Below, piece after piece: positions 5,772 to 7,278 of a stretch of 7,278 nucleotides of DNA (the first letter of the stretch is position 1; each line of letters starts with the position of its first letter). Below the pieces are notes generated by a model. That model saw only the letters and a program-made list of their open reading frames with translations, was not told the origin of the DNA and did no database searches. This stretch comes from Desulfobacterales bacterium. GTDB lineage: Bacteria; Desulfobacterota; Desulfobacteria; Desulfobacterales; C00003106. The DNA lies in NCBI GenBank assembly GCA_030594505.1, contig JAUVFC010000090.1, forward strand, positions 1 to 7,278, written 5' to 3'. The translations under genes and the position numbers were made by a program.

Positions 5772-6468
5772 ATTCTTTAATGAAACGCTGGAGCGCTTGA
5801 TCAAGGGCTGTCTCTGAGTGTACCTCCAATAAACGCCCAAGGACTGCCATTGCAAGAAGAATGTCCCCAAACACTTCGGAGGTTTTTTCCGCCTGGTTCT
5901 TCCCTGCCGATTCTTTAAGTCGTGAAATAGCCTTCTCTATTTTGGTAAAGCTGCTGGAAACATCAGGAAAAACAAATCCGGCCCGAGCGGCACGTTCGGT
6001 TATGCGGTGCGCTCGCATCAAGGCGGGAAGGTTGCGGGGGACAGAATCAAGAAGAGATTTTGATTCCTTATCTCCTTTCTCTTCCAGCTTTATCTTGTGC
6101 CAGCTCGCCTTAACCTCTTCAGCATCCCGGACCTTTTTGTCACCAAAGACATGGGGATGACGACGGATCATCTTTTCCATGATCAGCCGGATTACATCTT
6201 GGATGGAAAAGGCCCCTTCTTCCTCATACAGACATGCCAAAAAGACAATCTGGAACAAAAGATCTCCCAATTCTCCGCAGATCTGAGCAGGAGAACCGTC
6301 TTCCATAGCCTCCATGACCTCATAGGCCTCTTCCAGAAGATATCTCTTTATAGTTTCAGGTGTCTGTTTTCGATCCCAGGGACACCCTTTTTCGCTTCGA
6401 AGGAGCTTTACCAGGTCGGCGAGCGTATCAATGGTTGCCTCATCGGCAGGTAATTTTATCTTATCCAA
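5725..6468 (-). CDS. mazG: MazG nucleoside triphosphate pyrophosphohydrolase
   Basis: A 247-aa all-alpha NTP pyrophosphohydrolase that converts (d)NTPs to NMPs plus PPi. It is used for nucleotide-pool sanitation and, in E. coli, for lowering (p)ppGpp. Two MazG domains are present. The N-terminal one (about 15-110) has GCPWDRKQTPETIKRYLLEEAYE with Glu46, Glu47, Glu50, then GELGD (Glu66, Asp69), all the metal ligands, and RRHPHVFGD. The C-terminal one (about 150-232) keeps ARAGFVFPD but has KIEKAISRLKE where EExxE is expected, and EVFGD with Val199 in the position of the second acidic motif's Glu. Only the first site looks active. The start is TTG 6466-6468, inside the end of cvpA (13-bp overlap), with purine-rich GGAAGAGG (6470-6477) just upstream, suggesting translational coupling. 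The 3' end overlaps the J-protein gene tail-to-tail. It is slightly shorter than E. coli MazG. Confidence 0.95.
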   Translation of the reverse strand: MDKIKLPADEATIDTLADLVKLLRSEKGCPWDRKQTPETIKRYLLEEAYEVMEAMEDGSPAQICGELGDLLFQIVFLACLYEEEGAFSIQDVIRLIMEKMIRRHPHVFGDKKVRDAEEVKASWHKIKLEEKGDKESKSLLDSVPRNLPALMRAHRITERAARAGFVFPDVSSSFTKIEKAISRLKESAGKNQAEKTSEVFGDILLAMAVLGRLLEVHSETALDQALQRFIKEFISCSSTAPDKLPLI

Positions 6469-6977
6469 GCCTCTTCCAGTTCCTTTAAGTTCTCTTTAAA
6501 ATATTCATAGATATTGTTCGGGACTATCTCAACCAGCTTGTTTGAAATCTGTATAACATAGGGAGCCAGCAGCGACTTTTTGACAATAGGGGCCTTCTTC
6601 GGAAGAAAGGCGGTAAGCGCCAACAGGATGACCGAGACTATCAAGATCCCTTTGGTAATCCCGAACAAACTTCCGGCAATACGGTCTACCCATCCTATAA
6701 AAACGGCTCTGAATACACGTCGAATCAAGTTCCCGAGCAAACCAGCGGCAAGCAGGATTGCGCAAAAGATCAAGAGGAAAGCCGCTATGTTCTGGTAAGC
6801 GGCGCTATGAATCAAGACAGAGAGTTTATCAGCAAGGGAAGGATAAAAGGTATAGGCTGCATAAAGAGCTACAAAAACACCTATAATTGATGCAAACTCA
6901 CTGATAATCCCCCTGAATATCCCCCTGATAAAACAGTAACCTACTATAACGCAGATAAAGATATCTAACGTATTCAC
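6456..6977 (-). CDS. cvpA: CvpA family inner-membrane protein
   Basis: A 173-aa membrane protein of the CvpA (colicin V production) family, linked in other bacteria to envelope homeostasis and colicin V export, with molecular function unsettled. Four hydrophobic segments are visible (about residues 4-23, 25-45, 62-83 and 100-125). Family-typical features are the N-terminal LDIFICVIVGYCFIRGIFRGIISE, and GWVDRIAGSLFGITKGILIV before the last helix. A charged cytoplasmic-like tail (YEYFKENLKELEEAWIR) follows. The start is GTG 6975-6977, with AAAGG (6986-6990) 8 nt upstream. It is first gene of a leftward pair with mazG, overlapping it by 13 bp. Its upstream region is the second MITE-like repeat, which begins 27 bp before the start codon, so any native promoter must be in or beyond the repeat. 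Confidence 0.9.
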   Translation of the reverse strand: MNTLDIFICVIVGYCFIRGIFRGIISEFASIIGVFVALYAAYTFYPSLADKLSVLIHSAAYQNIAAFLLIFCAILLAAGLLGNLIRRVFRAVFIGWVDRIAGSLFGITKGILIVSVILLALTAFLPKKAPIVKKSLLAPYVIQISNKLVEIVPNNIYEYFKENLKELEEAWIR

Positions 6978-7003
6978 GGGAAGAACCTTTCAGCCATGAA
7001 CCG

Positions 7004-7176
7004 TGAGACCTTTGCACAACGTGACATTTTTTTGTCAGGCAAGTTGAGCGAAGTGAAATCCCGTCGCCGGGGGAAGGCAAAAAAATTAACCGGAGGAATA
7101 CATTAGGTATTTCGAGGATTAACTTTTGAAGCCTGACGCCGCATCACGGGAAAATGGCAGTTGTGCAAAGGTCTCA
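7004..7176. mobile_element. MITE-like element, copy 2 (17-bp perfect terminal inverted repeats)
   Basis: TGAGACCTTTGCACAAC (7004-7020) and its exact reverse complement (7160-7176) bound 173 bp, in the same orientation as copy 1. It shares the interior blocks GTGACATTTT, TTAACCGGAGGAATACATTA and GCCTGACGCCGCATCACGGG. Relative to copy 1 it carries an extra module of about 30 bp near the left end (about 7044-7077) and lacks the right-hand insertion. No target-site duplication is evident (CCG left, GCG right). It contains no open frame of note. Confidence 0.72.
7040..7077. repeat. 38-bp module, copy A (inside MITE copy 2)
   Basis: The module begins CAAGTTGAGCGAAGTGAA and ends CCGTCGCCGGGGGAAGG. 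It recurs at 7238-7275 with a single difference (A at 7058, G at 7256). A short TCCC/GGGA stem can form within it. It appears to be inserted into the element, because copy 1 lacks most of it. Confidence 0.8.
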
Positions 7177-7237
7177 GCGTGCCATAAAGATTATAACAAA
7201 CGAGCCAGTTTCAAAATGTTCAATTTTGTCCCAAGGT

Positions 7238-7275
7238 CAAGTTGAGCGAAGTGAAGTCCCGTCGCCGGGGGAAGG
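7238..7275. repeat. 38-bp module, copy B (window edge)
   Basis: It matches 7040-7077 at 37 of 38 positions, in the same orientation, 198 bp away. It lies outside the terminal inverted repeats of copy 2, so the module can exist independently of the element. The sequence between (7177-7237) shows no gene. The repeat may continue past the window. Confidence 0.8.
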
Positions 7276-7278
7276 TGA

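Noticed and set aside
6975..6998. Seven-codon ATG frame overlapping the cvpA GTG start on the minus strand
   Set aside because: It contains the cvpA Shine-Dalgarno sequence and ends at TGA overlapping the GTG, but has no ribosome-binding site of its own; most likely chance.

Overview
The window is a compact bacterial chromosome segment, mostly housekeeping genes, with repeat-filled gaps. A Gram-negative, Desulfobacterota-like (former Deltaproteobacteria) host is my best guess. The reasons are the xerC-hslV pairing, the style of the J-domain protein, and intergenic repeats (a 'CTTCGTAAAAAGT' arm and 'GACCTTTGCA' terminal repeats) that I remember from such genomes. That assignment is from memory and was not checked. 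There are no rRNA, tRNA or CRISPR features.

Left part (1-1089): a small membrane protein of the DUF2905 type runs leftward. A PgeF/YfiH (LACC1-type) purine nucleoside phosphorylase runs rightward from a start only about 50 bp away. Gap 1 (1090-1384) is filled by repeats: an outer inverted repeat whose left arm contains the pgeF stop codon and whose right arm abuts the xerC ribosome-binding site. Nested in it is a 169-bp element with perfect 18-bp terminal inverted repeats.

Middle (1385-4617): xerC and hslV are directly abutting. They are followed not by the usual hslU but by a membrane-bound sensor histidine kinase of the NarX/DegS class with a large periplasmic sensor region. No response regulator is present. 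A 149-bp gap with a degenerate heptamer array then leads to a 334-aa protein of unknown function with a C-terminal J domain (4767-5771).

Right part (5725-7278): mazG and cvpA form a leftward, overlapping pair (cvpA first). They converge on the J-protein gene with a 47-bp tail-to-tail coding overlap. The region upstream of cvpA is a second copy of the terminal-inverted-repeat element, in the same orientation as the first, so two direct copies bracket about 5.7 kb. A 38-bp module inside copy 2 recurs at the right edge.

Functionally the genes concern nucleoside/nucleotide clean-up (PgeF, MazG), chromosome dimer resolution (XerC), proteolysis (HslV), signalling (kinase) and chaperone recruitment (J protein). 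I see no coherent new defence or biosynthetic system. The most interesting points are hslV without hslU, the MazG whose C-terminal rather than N-terminal active site is degenerate, the unclassified J protein, and the nested repeat architecture.
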